DNA of 64,000 nt from Legionella cincinnatiensis (GCF_900452415.1 NZ_UGNX01000001.1:868001-932000), one strand, 5' to 3'; numbered from the stretch's first letter, positions 26,673 through 36,937 are shown. Program-made: numbers and translations. The notes: generated by a model not told the origin, from the letters alone.

Positions 26673-28070
26673 ATGGAATTTATAACGGAAATCAATGCAG
26701 CTGTAAAATCGGGATTGCAAGGATTTAAACTGTTTATTGAGCAAAAGCTTAGCGAAGATGCGAATTATTTAGGACATCCATTTTGGATTGAAAATGGCGA
26801 ACAAGTGACTGTCTTGAATTATTTAATTCAGCAGCATCAAGAAAAAGAAGGAAAGCGTATTCATGAAGAGTTATCTTCTGATTTAACGCAGTTTATTGAT
26901 TTTGTTCTAAGTAGAGTAAAAGATAAAAATATTGGTGAACCACTCCATCAGGCGCTTGCTTTTGGAAAATTACAGTTAGCGCTTCATCTCTTTGATACAG
27001 TTGTTTTTGACGTGAATCGGCGTGATCAAGAGGGGCGTACTTTATTATCTTTGGTTGTAGAAACAAAAAATCGCCATTTATTGAGAAAAATATTGAAGAG
27101 TCATCCTGATGTGAATGCAACTACACGGATTACAGATGCTCGTGTTTTGTTTCAGCCATTACATCAAGCTATAGCATTGGATTTCGCATTTGGAGTAAGG
27201 AGTTTAGCAAATGCTGGAGCGGATTTAACGAACCCTTTAGGGGCGATGAAAGATACGCCAGTATTATTGGCGGCACGACAAGGTAAAATAAAAGCGCTTG
27301 AAGCTTTATTAGAGTTTCCCGTAGAAAAACTCGATCTTGAAGCAGAAAATAATAGATTATCCGCAGATAAAATGACAGCAGATAATGCGATTGAGTCACT
27401 TTGCAAACTATTAGCAAACGATAAAAATAATAAGGACTTGATTCGAGGTGTGGCTATGTTGCTTTGTCGTGGTGCTGAACCGCCACGAAAAGAGTCTATG
27501 TGTCAATTATTAGCGGATAAACGTAGTGATTTGCTTAAAGAAATTGACCGTTATATGAATTCTCGACCTGAACTTGTTGACCCTTTTGTGAATCGGTGTC
27601 ATTTGGCAGATAGTCCATTACATAAAATAATTTATGTAGATCACTCCTGGGGTAGTACTTTACGTCAGTTATTTGGTAGACCTAGCGAGGCCGCCTTTGT
27701 GATTGAGCGCTTGGTTACACGTAAGTACAGTCGTCGTCAAGAAGGAAGCTCCGAATCGCCTGCGTTATCAACTGTTGCTGCAGTACCCTTAAAAGGAGAT
27801 GAACCTCCTCTCAAACTCTATGCTGAATTTGTCCGACGCTATAATGAGGCTTATCAGAACCAACGAATTACAAACCCTTGGAGTACTATGCGATGGATGA
27901 TTGCTGAAGGAAAATGCAATTGGGAAATGGTGAAGCAATACGCACGTAGCCATCCAGGAACTAGAACACAGATTATCTATGATGATATGTTTAAAACTTT
28001 ACCTAAAATGGAGATGCATGAACAAATTGAGAATGCAACCGGAACGCTTCATTGTAATGTCAGGCTTTAA
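26673..28070 (+). CDS. Ankyrin-repeat protein, candidate Dot/Icm effector
   Basis: A 465-residue protein with about four ankyrin-like repeats between residues 85 and 235 (EPLHQALAFGKLQLALHLFD, DQEGRTLLSLVVETKN, QPLHQAIALDFAFGVRSL, DTPVLLAARQGKIKALEALL). The second half has no recognised domain. There is no signal peptide or membrane segment. AGAGGATG just before the ATG supplies a ribosome site. Ankyrin proteins are a common class of Legionella effectors that act on host proteins, so export through Dot/Icm is plausible but not shown. The strong repeat cluster upstream isolates it from trmB. Confidence 0.75.
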   Translation: MEFITEINAAVKSGLQGFKLFIEQKLSEDANYLGHPFWIENGEQVTVLNYLIQQHQEKEGKRIHEELSSDLTQFIDFVLSRVKDKNIGEPLHQALAFGKLQLALHLFDTVVFDVNRRDQEGRTLLSLVVETKNRHLLRKILKSHPDVNATTRITDARVLFQPLHQAIALDFAFGVRSLANAGADLTNPLGAMKDTPVLLAARQGKIKALEALLEFPVEKLDLEAENNRLSADKMTADNAIESLCKLLANDKNNKDLIRGVAMLLCRGAEPPRKESMCQLLADKRSDLLKEIDRYMNSRPELVDPFVNRCHLADSPLHKIIYVDHSWGSTLRQLFGRPSEAAFVIERLVTRKYSRRQEGSSESPALSTVAAVPLKGDEPPLKLYAEFVRRYNEAYQNQRITNPWSTMRWMIAEGKCNWEMVKQYARSHPGTRTQIIYDDMFKTLPKMEMHEQIENATGTLHCNVRL

Positions 28071-28167
28071 ATGAGTCACAGTTTGAGCAAGGAGATGGTA
28101 GTGCCAAAATTACGGATTAAATTAAGATTATGATATATAATTGAGCTTGTTGTTTGGGGTATCCATT

Positions 28168-28791
28168 ATGAACGTTAGTTTATTGCTATTAATCTTAATT
28201 TGTTTTATTGGAATGATTAGTCCGGGACCAGATTTTTTATTGGTTACAAAAAATGCGCTCTTATATCCCAAACGCCAAGCGTTGGCTACTGCTTTTGGTA
28301 TCGTTTCAGGATGTCTTTTTCATGCTACTTACTGCATTTTGGGTTTGGCATTAATTATTACCCAAAGTATTGTAATTTATACAATGGTAAAATATGCAGG
28401 AGCTTGTTATTTAATTTATTTGGGATTTAAAAGCCTAAGTTCTAAGAAAATGAAGAGAGAACCTTCGGAGCTTTCTTCTATAAAAAATATTACCGTTTTA
28501 AGAGCTTATACAGAAGGTGCTTTATGCAATGTATTAAATCCTAAGTTAGCTTTTTTCCTCTTAAGTTTGTTTACTCAGTTTGTTTCAATTAATGCAGCAT
28601 TTAGTGATAAAGCTTTAGTTGCGGGAGTGTTTGTGACTGAATCAGCTCTTTATTGGCCTCTTTTGGTTTTATTCTTGCAATCACATCATATCCGAAAGTT
28701 ATTGACTCATTTTCAAGCTTCCTTAAATCGCGTATTTGGTGGTTTGTTGGTGTATCTAGGCTTTCGAGTGATGTTGAGTACGGATGTTTAA
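28168..28791 (+). CDS. LysE/RhtB-family amino-acid exporter
   Basis: A 207-residue inner-membrane protein with six hydrophobic segments. The family signature MISPGPDFLLVTKNAL stands near the N-terminus, with NVLNPKLAFFLLSLF in the middle. Members export amino acids such as threonine, homoserine or lysine. The ATG at 28168 (MNVSLLLL) is preferred to an upstream TTG because it places the first helix correctly and has GGGGT nine bases upstream. The substrate cannot be predicted. Confidence 0.88.
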   Translation: MNVSLLLLILICFIGMISPGPDFLLVTKNALLYPKRQALATAFGIVSGCLFHATYCILGLALIITQSIVIYTMVKYAGACYLIYLGFKSLSSKKMKREPSELSSIKNITVLRAYTEGALCNVLNPKLAFFLLSLFTQFVSINAAFSDKALVAGVFVTESALYWPLLVLFLQSHHIRKLLTHFQASLNRVFGGLLVYLGFRVMLSTDV

Positions 28792-28950
28792 ATTTCTTAA
28801 AGTAACGTCACTTTATTACGTGTCACTAAAATGATGTCAATCCATGTCTGGAAGATTGATCTCAGAGGAAAATCTCAGTAGGAAGCTTGCTTAAACTTCA
28901 TATACCCCATAGAATTCTAGTTTTCTTAAAATTGGCCAGGAGAGAAGTGC

Positions 28951-30087
28951 ATGGGGTGGAATGAGCCAGATAAAGGCAAAGAGCCTTGGAAGGGTAAAAA
29001 TCAACCTCCAGATTTGGATGAAGCGCTTAAGCGTATTCATGAGAAGCTGAAGAAGATTCTTTTTGGTGGTACTGTAAAAACAAATAATGAGCCTTCTAAA
29101 AAATCAAATGGTGGATTAGTAGCCATGATGATTGTTCTAATTGCTTTCCTTCTTTGGGCTCTGTCTGGTATTTTTATCGTTGATCCTGCCGAACAAGCGG
29201 TTATTCTTCGCTTTGGTAAATATGTAGAAACAGTAGGATCAGGGCCACATTGGATACCACGAATTATTTCCTCCAAAATTATAATGAATGTGGATAGAGT
29301 CTTGGATTACTCCTATTCTGCCCAAATGCTTACCAGTGATGAAAATCTGGTTGCTGTCTCTTTAGCGGTACAATATCGCATTGGTGATTTAGAACAGTAC
29401 TTATTTAACGTTGCTAATCCAGAAGAAAGTTTGCAGCAAGCAACTTCCAGTGCTCTCAGACAGGTTGTAGGAGCTACTACTTTGGATCAAATGATTACTG
29501 AAGGACGTGAAGTGTGGGGAAGTCAAGTTCAAGAGACCCTAGTAAAAACTCTAAATTTATATCACACAGGTATTGTTATCGTTAATGTGGCGCCCCAACC
29601 CGCACGAGCTCCTGAAAGTGTACAAGAGGCCTTTGATGATGCTATTAAAGCTCAAGAGGATGAAAAGCGTTTTAAAGCTCAAGCGTATGCTTATGTAGCT
29701 AAGGTAGTTCCGATTGCTGAGGGTAAAGCAAGTCGTATTAAACAAGAAGCAGAAGCCTATTCGAAACAAGTTGTTTTGAATGCCCAAGGCGAGGTTTCTG
29801 AGTTTTTGGCCTTACTTTCTCAATACAATGTGGCTCCTGATGTGATGGCTGAACGCATGTATTTGGAAACCATGGAAAAGGTATTGAATAGAACCAGTAA
29901 GATTATTGTTGATAGCAAATCAGGTAATTTATTGTATTTACCTTTAGATAAATTATTTACAAAATCGTCGGGCCCTCTGGAGACCGCAAAAAATAATAAA
30001 ACAGGAATTGATGAATCAAATGAAATGGAGACTTTAGTCGATGGACGAGAATTCACAAGACCTGTTTATCGACAAGGGAGAGATTAA
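28951..30087 (+). CDS. hflK: Modulator of FtsH protease HflK
   Basis: A 378-residue SPFH/band-7 protein of the inner membrane. The N-terminus is cytoplasmic and rich in Gly, Lys and Pro; one transmembrane helix lies at about residues 53-75; the band-7 domain follows, starting AEQAVILRFGKY. A helical segment with EAEAYSKQVV lies near residue 270. With HflC it forms a large membrane cage around FtsH and modulates its proteolysis. AGGAGAG precedes the ATG. hflC begins two bases after the stop. Confidence 0.95.
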   Translation: MGWNEPDKGKEPWKGKNQPPDLDEALKRIHEKLKKILFGGTVKTNNEPSKKSNGGLVAMMIVLIAFLLWALSGIFIVDPAEQAVILRFGKYVETVGSGPHWIPRIISSKIIMNVDRVLDYSYSAQMLTSDENLVAVSLAVQYRIGDLEQYLFNVANPEESLQQATSSALRQVVGATTLDQMITEGREVWGSQVQETLVKTLNLYHTGIVIVNVAPQPARAPESVQEAFDDAIKAQEDEKRFKAQAYAYVAKVVPIAEGKASRIKQEAEAYSKQVVLNAQGEVSEFLALLSQYNVAPDVMAERMYLETMEKVLNRTSKIIVDSKSGNLLYLPLDKLFTKSSGPLETAKNNKTGIDESNEMETLVDGREFTRPVYRQGRD

Positions 30088-30089
30088 CA

Positions 30090-31004
30090 ATGAAGAATAC
30101 TGGCAAAGCCCTTGGCATATTGGTCTTTTTAATATTTCTGGTTTTACTTACTACAGTATTTACTGTAACTCAAGGACAACAAGGTATTCTTTTGCGTCTA
30201 GGGCGCTTGGTTAATGACGAGGCAACTAATAAAGTTAAGGTATTGAATCCCGGGCTGCATTTTAAAGTACCGTTTATTGAAAATGTACGTATTTTTGATA
30301 CTCGAATACAAACAAAGGATATTAAATCAACTCGTATTGTCACTCGAGAAAAAAAAGACGTGATGGTTGACTATTATGTTAAATGGCAAATTGTTGATTT
30401 AGCACAATACTTCAAATCCACTGGAGGTAGCGAATTTAAAGCTGAAACTTTGTTGGAGCAACAATTAAATACTTTATTACGGGCACAATTTGGCAAACGT
30501 ACTATTCCTGAGGTAGTATCAGGTGGGCGTGATGATGTGATGCAGTTGCTCCGTAAGGCAGCCCAAAAACAAGCAGGTGAATTGGGTATTAATGTTGTCG
30601 ATGTACGTATTAAAGGTATAGAGTTGCCAGCAAGTACCAGTAACCAAATTTATCAACGCATGCGCGCTGACATGCAAGAAATTGCAAACCGACACCGTGC
30701 TGATGGTCAGGCAGCTGCTGAACAAATACAAGCTAAAGCAGATGCCGATGTTATGGTGTTATTAGCAAAAACTCGTAGTGAGGCGCAAAAAGTCAGAGCA
30801 ATTGGGCAGGAGAAAGCTGCATCAATCTATGCAGAAGCATATAGCAAAAATAAGGAGTTCTTTGCTTTATATCGTAGTCTTCTGGCTTATGAGGGGAGCT
30901 TTAAAAGTAAAAAAGATATTTTGGTTTTGGATCAAAGCAGCGCATTTTTTGATTATTTTAAGCAAGCTACTCCAAAAAATGATGGTGTACCTGTTAAAAA
31001 ATAA
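30090..31004 (+). CDS. hflC: Modulator of FtsH protease HflC
   Basis: A 304-residue SPFH/band-7 partner of HflK. It has one N-terminal transmembrane helix (LGILVFLIFLVLLTTVFTV) and then the band-7 domain (QQGILLRLGRLV, PGLHFKVPFIENV, FDTRIQT). The C-terminal region is long and helical with Ala/Glu/Lys-rich heptads. It is translationally close to hflK, with a two-base gap, and is followed 86 bp later by purA, the same order as in many gammaproteobacteria. Confidence 0.95.
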   Translation: MKNTGKALGILVFLIFLVLLTTVFTVTQGQQGILLRLGRLVNDEATNKVKVLNPGLHFKVPFIENVRIFDTRIQTKDIKSTRIVTREKKDVMVDYYVKWQIVDLAQYFKSTGGSEFKAETLLEQQLNTLLRAQFGKRTIPEVVSGGRDDVMQLLRKAAQKQAGELGINVVDVRIKGIELPASTSNQIYQRMRADMQEIANRHRADGQAAAEQIQAKADADVMVLLAKTRSEAQKVRAIGQEKAASIYAEAYSKNKEFFALYRSLLAYEGSFKSKKDILVLDQSSAFFDYFKQATPKNDGVPVKK

Positions 31005-31081
31005 CTATAATGACCAATTTTGTTGAAATTGGGTTCAGAACTTTTTCAATTAAGAGCAATAGAGAGCATTTTGCAAATTAA

Positions 31082-32389
<1,308 letters not shown>

Positions 32390-32416
32390 GATGTACCGAT
32401 AATCCATTCCCCATCT

Positions 32417-32445
32417 GTAGGTGTCGCACTTTATGCGACACCTAC
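32417..32445. repeat. 12-bp perfect hairpin after purA
   Basis: GTAGGTGTCGCA pairs with TGCGACACCTAC around the loop CTTTA. It is 27 bases past the purA stop. No T-run follows on the plus strand, so it is at best a weak terminator. Confidence 0.6.
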
Positions 32446-32722
32446 CTTAAATACTGGGATTAAGCTTCCAATTTTTGATACCTCGGGCAAGCCCTTGAGC
32501 GATATTTACAAAATTTAAAAATGAGGAGCCACTGGCTATTTAGAATCGTTCAGCCAGAGGCCTACCGTTATTGACTTAAGGGGTTCCTCATTTCGCGCCA
32601 GCGGAAATCCATATTTAGAGGAGCATTGTGCCTCTATCACCATAGGGACTCCCTTGCACGCATAGGCGTCTACTTAAGGAAAAATTGACTCTCACTTTTA
32701 AGGGGATGTTTAGCAGGGCGTC

Positions 32723-32744
32723 ACCCTCTGCGAAAGCAGAGGGT
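32723..32744. repeat. 9-bp hairpin with GAAA loop
   Basis: ACCCTCTGC and GCAGAGGGT pair exactly around a GAAA tetraloop, which is a stable RNA fold (GNRA loop). Confidence 0.6.
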
Positions 32745-32814
32745 CTATTGAAATCTATGCTGGAAGATGAAGTTTCTAAGGAAGGTTTGTTGCCTTTTCA
32801 GACCTTCTCCTTTT

Positions 32815-32856
32815 GCGCATAGGCGTCAATTTTTCCTCAAGTAGACGCCTATGCGC
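32815..32856. repeat. 13-bp perfect hairpin
   Basis: GCGCATAGGCGTC and GACGCCTATGCGC pair exactly around a 16-base loop. The right arm and loop are also inverted 160 bases upstream at about 32661-32689, so alternative pairings are possible. Confidence 0.65.
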
Positions 32857-32929
32857 TTGCACGAAGGCGCGAACTACCCATTCTTTAAGTGTGAAGGGCA
32901 GTGGAGCCCAGCTTATGCAAAAATATAGG

Positions 32930-34414
32930 TTAAAACTTATGCTCAAATTTATTCAGTTTTTGTTCTAAGTTCCATTGCAATTGAGCTTTTTCACTTATTT
33001 TAATAAATTGTTTGCAGCTTTGACTGTTTAAATCTTGGCAATCTTGAATAAGCTGAGCTTTATTGGCATCTGTCCAGATGCTTTTTCCGGGTAAAAATGC
33101 ATAAGTTATTGCATTTCTATTGATTTGTTTTATGGTTTTATAATCTAAACCATGGTGCAATACGGCCTCTACATATTGTTGGCTTAAATTAGTTCTTAAG
33201 ATTCCTTCATCATCCGTAGATAAAACAACAGGAACATGGTGTTTTAAGTAATAATTAAGAGGATGTTCTCGACCAGAAATGTTTAATATTTTAAGATTGC
33301 TAATTAAATTAATTTCCACTGCTTTATGTTGAGTTGCCATATAATCCAAGGTGTCTTCGACATGACTCTCATTGGCGATAGCTACACCATGTCCAATTCT
33401 TTGGGCTTGGCCAGTAAACAGAGCATCATGTATGTGATAATCTAAATCTTTAGGGGTAACAATTTCTTGAGTTAATTCGCCAGCATGTAACGCAATATTT
33501 ACTTGAGGGTAAATTTGATGCAGGTACTGATACATCTGCATTTGCTGATGATAATCTCGTAAGGAAATAATTCCATCTTCAGGTTGTACTAAGTTAACCC
33601 CAACTAAGACTCCTTTATTTTTCATGGATTGCGCTACAGCCTCAAAAGCATTCAGTGTTTGTGCAAAAAGATTATCGAGAGGCTGTTCTCTAAGCGAGTA
33701 ATATAAAAACTTTACTTGTATTTGACATTCTTTCTTTTCTGGATAGGCTGTACATCCTAATTCCTGGTGTGCCTTTTGGAGGATATGTTCTGCCTCCATG
33801 GCAGTATGGTTGATGTTATTTTGAAAGTCTTTATTTGCTAATAAAAGCGCTCTTTTTTCATTGAATGTAGTTGTATTTTTAAGTAAATCACCAAAACTCA
33901 GTGAATGAGCATTATCAGGCAAAAGCATTAATTCCATATATTGCTCATTTTGTTGTGCTGCAACTTCCAGTACAGCTGCCACTAATTCGGGCTGATAATC
34001 TTCTACTATGGTATTGAATTTATCAAATGAATTAAAAAAATGATCGTGTCCTGATTCTTTTCCAGCAACAAAATCTTTCATGGACCAACTTTTGATGGTA
34101 TTTGCATAAATGTCTGGTTGTGTGAGTAAATTTTTAGTATCCATTTCATTACAACCGGTAGAGTTTTTACTCACTTTTGATGTCACTGTACTCAGGCAAT
34201 AATCTTCTTTAGATGCAAGTTCTAACATTATTTCAGGATATGCGCCTCCTGCTAAATGATAATGAAGCTCTCCACCTTTGGGCATGCTTTTAAAAAATGC
34301 AGATAAAGAATTAGGATCGTTTTTTATTTGATCAAAGTAAGATTGCACACTTGCTTGAGTAACAGATAAGAAAGAAAAACTGAGGAAGTATAAAGTTGAC
34401 TTTAAATAATTCAT
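32930..34414 (-). CDS. Exported adenosine deaminase-like enzyme
   Basis: A 494-residue member of the metal-dependent adenosine/AMP deaminase superfamily. It begins with a signal peptide (about 21 residues, ending VTQA). The zinc-binding HxH is His51-Tyr-His53 in GELHYHLAGG; the later NIALHAGE, RIGHGVAI and VVLSTDDEGI motifs give the rest of the active site. It has a long N-terminal extension like secreted deaminases (ADGF type). It would deaminate adenosine or a related purine in the periplasm or outside the cell, perhaps inside the host vacuole. Substrate is inferred from family only. It is divergent from the truncated binding-protein gene. Confidence 0.85.
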   Translation of the reverse strand: MNYLKSTLYFLSFSFLSVTQASVQSYFDQIKNDPNSLSAFFKSMPKGGELHYHLAGGAYPEIMLELASKEDYCLSTVTSKVSKNSTGCNEMDTKNLLTQPDIYANTIKSWSMKDFVAGKESGHDHFFNSFDKFNTIVEDYQPELVAAVLEVAAQQNEQYMELMLLPDNAHSLSFGDLLKNTTTFNEKRALLLANKDFQNNINHTAMEAEHILQKAHQELGCTAYPEKKECQIQVKFLYYSLREQPLDNLFAQTLNAFEAVAQSMKNKGVLVGVNLVQPEDGIISLRDYHQQMQMYQYLHQIYPQVNIALHAGELTQEIVTPKDLDYHIHDALFTGQAQRIGHGVAIANESHVEDTLDYMATQHKAVEINLISNLKILNISGREHPLNYYLKHHVPVVLSTDDEGILRTNLSQQYVEAVLHHGLDYKTIKQINRNAITYAFLPGKSIWTDANKAQLIQDCQDLNSQSCKQFIKISEKAQLQWNLEQKLNKFEHKF

Positions 34415-34608
34415 GATGACCTACTGGTTGTCATTTTTTGGGTGAATTATTACATAATTATTATTAATTCCCAACCATTGTATTTAACTCCTATTCATAG
34501 CAAAATAATTTTGTCATTGTTTTGTTCGTCATTTGGAAAGTGCAATGAATAAAGATGATCTCTTTATCAATCAGTTACTACACAGTCTAATCAATTAGGA
34601 AAATAAAT

Positions 34609-35337
34609 ATGAAACATTTTTTATCAAAGTACATTGTTTTAAATACTTTTTTTGTCTTTTTGATGACAGGCTTTAATGTAGCCGCATCTAGCTCAACGGA
34701 TACTACAAAGAAAATGACGATTAATGTTGGCATTTATGCTCCCTTTACTCATGAATCCGCTGTTATTGGTAGAAACATGTTGGGTGCAATGGAAATCGCC
34801 CGGGATCAATTAAAATCTTCTAACATAACTTATGAGTTTTATACTTTGGATAAGATGCCAAATAATACAAACGCCACAAAAACATTACAAAAATTTATTG
34901 ATACACATCATATTAATGTACTATTGACCGAAGGAACGGATAGCGGTGCTTTAGTGGCACCGTTAGCAAAAAAAAATAACCTCATTCATTTTTGTTTAAC
35001 CAATGATTCGGTAATTACTGATGGAAAAAATAACTTTTTAGCACAAGGCATTCATCACCAGAATGCGGTGGCTTTAACTAAAACAACGAAGCCTGAGTTT
35101 ATTGCACAGTTCCAACAAGAATACTTTAGTCATCCTATTACTCAAGCAGGTTATGCTTATGATATATTCCATATCGTGCATAATAGCGCTGTGCTTGCAA
35201 TGAAGACCAATTCTGATTTTTCCAGTCAAGCGGTCGCTACGCATCTTTTAGCTCTTGAACCTGGAGTTGGTGTCATGGGGACATTTAATGTGGGTAAAAA
35301 AGGTGTTTCCTATAAAAAGCCAGTCCTGACTGCATAA
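34609..35337 (+). CDS. Shortened periplasmic branched-chain amino-acid-type binding protein
   Basis: A 242-residue protein with a signal peptide (cleavage probably near NVAASS) and a type I periplasmic-binding fold start: MTINVGIYAPFTHESAVIGR, then MLGAMEIARDQL, the Leu/Ile/Val-binding family pattern. The family norm is about 370-400 residues. The first lobe (residues 35-145) is recognisable, then the sequence jumps at about residue 150 to a segment typical of the C-terminal lobe (AYDIFHIVHNSAVLAMK). The central part of both lobes seems to be missing. No permease or ATPase gene is nearby. It may be a decayed gene kept open, or a compact sensor protein. A good terminator follows. Confidence 0.7.
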   Translation: MKHFLSKYIVLNTFFVFLMTGFNVAASSSTDTTKKMTINVGIYAPFTHESAVIGRNMLGAMEIARDQLKSSNITYEFYTLDKMPNNTNATKTLQKFIDTHHINVLLTEGTDSGALVAPLAKKNNLIHFCLTNDSVITDGKNNFLAQGIHHQNAVALTKTTKPEFIAQFQQEYFSHPITQAGYAYDIFHIVHNSAVLAMKTNSDFSSQAVATHLLALEPGVGVMGTFNVGKKGVSYKKPVLTA

Positions 35338-35376
35338 ACTTTGTATCTAGTTCTTGCTTGATGAATCGAAGTCACT

Positions 35377-35403
35377 AAAAGCCGTTAAGAACGGCTTTTA
35401 GTT
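35377..35403 (+). terminator. Intrinsic terminator after the binding-protein gene
   Basis: AAAAGCCGTT and AACGGCTTTT pair perfectly around the loop AAG, followed by AGTTT. The A-run before and the T-run after make it usable from both directions. Confidence 0.8.
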
Positions 35404-35509
35404 TATAAAAATTCCCTTTGAGGTTAATGCTAAACAAAGTGTAGTCCAATATAAGGTGATTGTTACGCCCCATTTGACATACAGTGTAATGGTGCGTCAA
35501 ATGTGCAAA

Positions 35510-36175
35510 TTATGAAATGGCTATAATCTGAAAGTTATGGATATTTGCAATGATTCCATTTTCCCACCCACCAATAATTAAATTATCGGCATTATTTTTT
35601 AATAGGGTGGCTACTGTTCCAGAAAAATGGGTTGTTTGGCCATTTTTATCTGGAAAGGCATCAAAGATAGCATAAGTATCTGCATCGGCTTTCAATGCGC
35701 CCCAAAAATAGGTTTGAGGTTCTGTCGCATTAATAATTTGCGATGCTTCATGTAAAAATAGTTCAATTTCCTGATTTTTTCCTGGTTTTACTTTGAAAAC
35801 AATCAAATTAGCTACTTTAGAATTTAAAATTTTTCCTTTATTAAAATGATTGGTAGCGATGAGATCAAAATTATTAATATTTTTCACTACTCCATTTTCC
35901 CAGCCATCTTTTACTAATTCTGCTGCATTTTCTTTTAATGCATTGGCTACTTGACCTGAAAAATGTCTCTCTCTTCCAGTTTCATTATAAAAAAGATCAA
36001 AAATAGCAAAATGTTCATTTTCTTTTAATCCAAACCACAGAGGTGTTCCTGGTTCTGTTTGCCGTACTAATGTGCTTCCTTTGTGTAAAAACTCCTCCAG
36101 TTGTAATGCTGCTTCGGGTTTGCTTTTTAAAGAAATGTAAGTAGCTTTTTCAATAGTTATAGTATCAGTATTCAT
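35510..36175 (-). CDS. Tandem ABM-like (antibiotic biosynthesis monooxygenase fold) protein
   Basis: A 221-residue protein made of two similar halves of about 105 residues. The repeated marks are FLHKGSTLVRQTEPGTPLWF and FLHEASQIINATEPQTYFWG, then FDLFYNETGRERHFSG and FDAFPDKNGQTTHFSG, then DGWENGV and GGWENGI. This is the dimeric alpha/beta-barrel (ABM) fold fused as a tandem. It is not clearly an oxygenase; members can be catalytic or ligand-binding. It lies 131 bp downstream of a TetR-family gene on the same strand, and a palindromic operator stands in that gap, so it is probably the regulated target. Confidence 0.75.
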   Translation of the reverse strand: MNTDTITIEKATYISLKSKPEAALQLEEFLHKGSTLVRQTEPGTPLWFGLKENEHFAIFDLFYNETGRERHFSGQVANALKENAAELVKDGWENGVVKNINNFDLIATNHFNKGKILNSKVANLIVFKVKPGKNQEIELFLHEASQIINATEPQTYFWGALKADADTYAIFDAFPDKNGQTTHFSGTVATLLKNNADNLIIGGWENGIIANIHNFQIIAIS

Positions 36176-36269
36176 AGTTTTTTTGCTCGCATCATTGTTA
36201 GTTGAAAGTCTTAAAGTTAAGACACCTGTTGTGAATAATAATCTAAGTTTCGTCGGTACCTCGGTAAAG

Positions 36270-36287
36270 CTATCTACTAATAGATAG
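36270..36287. promoter_or_regulatory. Probable TetR operator upstream of the ABM-like gene
   Basis: CTATCTACTAATAGATAG is a palindrome with perfect 6-bp arms. The same motif, CTACCTACTAGTAGATA, stands upstream of the TetR gene at 36893-36909. Two matching sites before two adjacent genes is the classic arrangement for TetR autoregulation plus target control. Confidence 0.7.
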
Positions 36288-36306
36288 ATTAGTTAAATAA
36301 AAAATT

Positions 36307-36882
36307 TTAATCCATTTTTTTTATAAATTGTTTTACAATTTCAATATAAGTAAAATCATGATACAAACGTGACATCAGTAAACCTCCTTCTATTTGAATC
36401 AGTAAATATTTGGGTAGATTATCTTTTGAATATAAACTATCAAAAGAGTTATTTTTATAGTTCTCTGCATCGAGCAACTCTTTTATCCATTGTTCGAGCG
36501 CATTAAAAAAATGACGAACTCTATTTTTAAGTTTTTCAGGCAAAGAAAGTACATCCGATGCTAGAATGCCTCCCAAGCACATTTTCATTTCATCACGTAA
36601 TGTCAATGATAAAATTACATCAACCGCATATAACAGCTTTTCTTGTAAAGAAAGAGCGCTATTGAGTTTGAGTTCATTTAAGACAATGAGTACGCGCTCC
36701 AGTTGCCAATCAATTACAGCAACAGCCAGATCTTCTTTGGTAGGGTAATAATAGTGAATACTGGAGGTTTTAATTCCTACTATCAAGGCTATATCTTTAT
36801 AGCTAAAAGCATTATAGCCCATTTTCTGGATTAAACTTTCTGCTGTATTTAGTATTTTTTCTTGCATCATTGTCAGTTTCAT
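36307..36882 (-). CDS. TetR-family transcriptional regulator
   Basis: A 191-residue repressor. The N-terminal helix-turn-helix reads YNAFSYKDIALIVGIKTSSI, then HYYYPTKEDLAVAVI, the standard TetR pattern. The C-terminal half is the ligand-binding helical domain and cannot be assigned a ligand. It probably represses itself and the downstream ABM-like gene through the paired operators. Confidence 0.9.
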   Translation of the reverse strand: MKLTMMQEKILNTAESLIQKMGYNAFSYKDIALIVGIKTSSIHYYYPTKEDLAVAVIDWQLERVLIVLNELKLNSALSLQEKLLYAVDVILSLTLRDEMKMCLGGILASDVLSLPEKLKNRVRHFFNALEQWIKELLDAENYKNNSFDSLYSKDNLPKYLLIQIEGGLLMSRLYHDFTYIEIVKQFIKKMD

Positions 36883-36892
36883 AATATAAATT

Positions 36893-36909
36893 CTACCTAC
36901 TAGTAGATA
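36893..36909. promoter_or_regulatory. Probable TetR operator upstream of the regulator gene
   Basis: CTACCTACTAGTAGATA lies 11 bases upstream of the TetR start codon, with the perfect core CTACTAGTAG. It matches the site at 36270-36287 (shared pattern CTAyCTACTArTAGATA). Confidence 0.7.
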
Positions 36910-36937
36910 AATGTCAAGTTTTTAATTATTTTTATTA

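Larger units (their letters stand above)
32390..32929. other. 540-bp gene-free stretch packed with hairpins
   Basis: No open frame of credible coding character lies here. It contains three perfect hairpins (listed separately) and a long-range inverted repeat: CATAGGCGTCTACTTAAGGA at 32661 onward pairs with the 32825-32853 stretch with one mismatch over about 29 bases. Fragments resembling the CTATTTAGAA/GTTCAGCC parts of the dispersed repeat family also occur near 32540. It looks like stacked repeat debris; a structured RNA is possible but unproven. Confidence 0.6.

Noticed and set aside
32390..32929. tRNA or known riboswitch in the gap after purA
   Set aside because: The stems do not form a cloverleaf and I could match no known riboswitch consensus.
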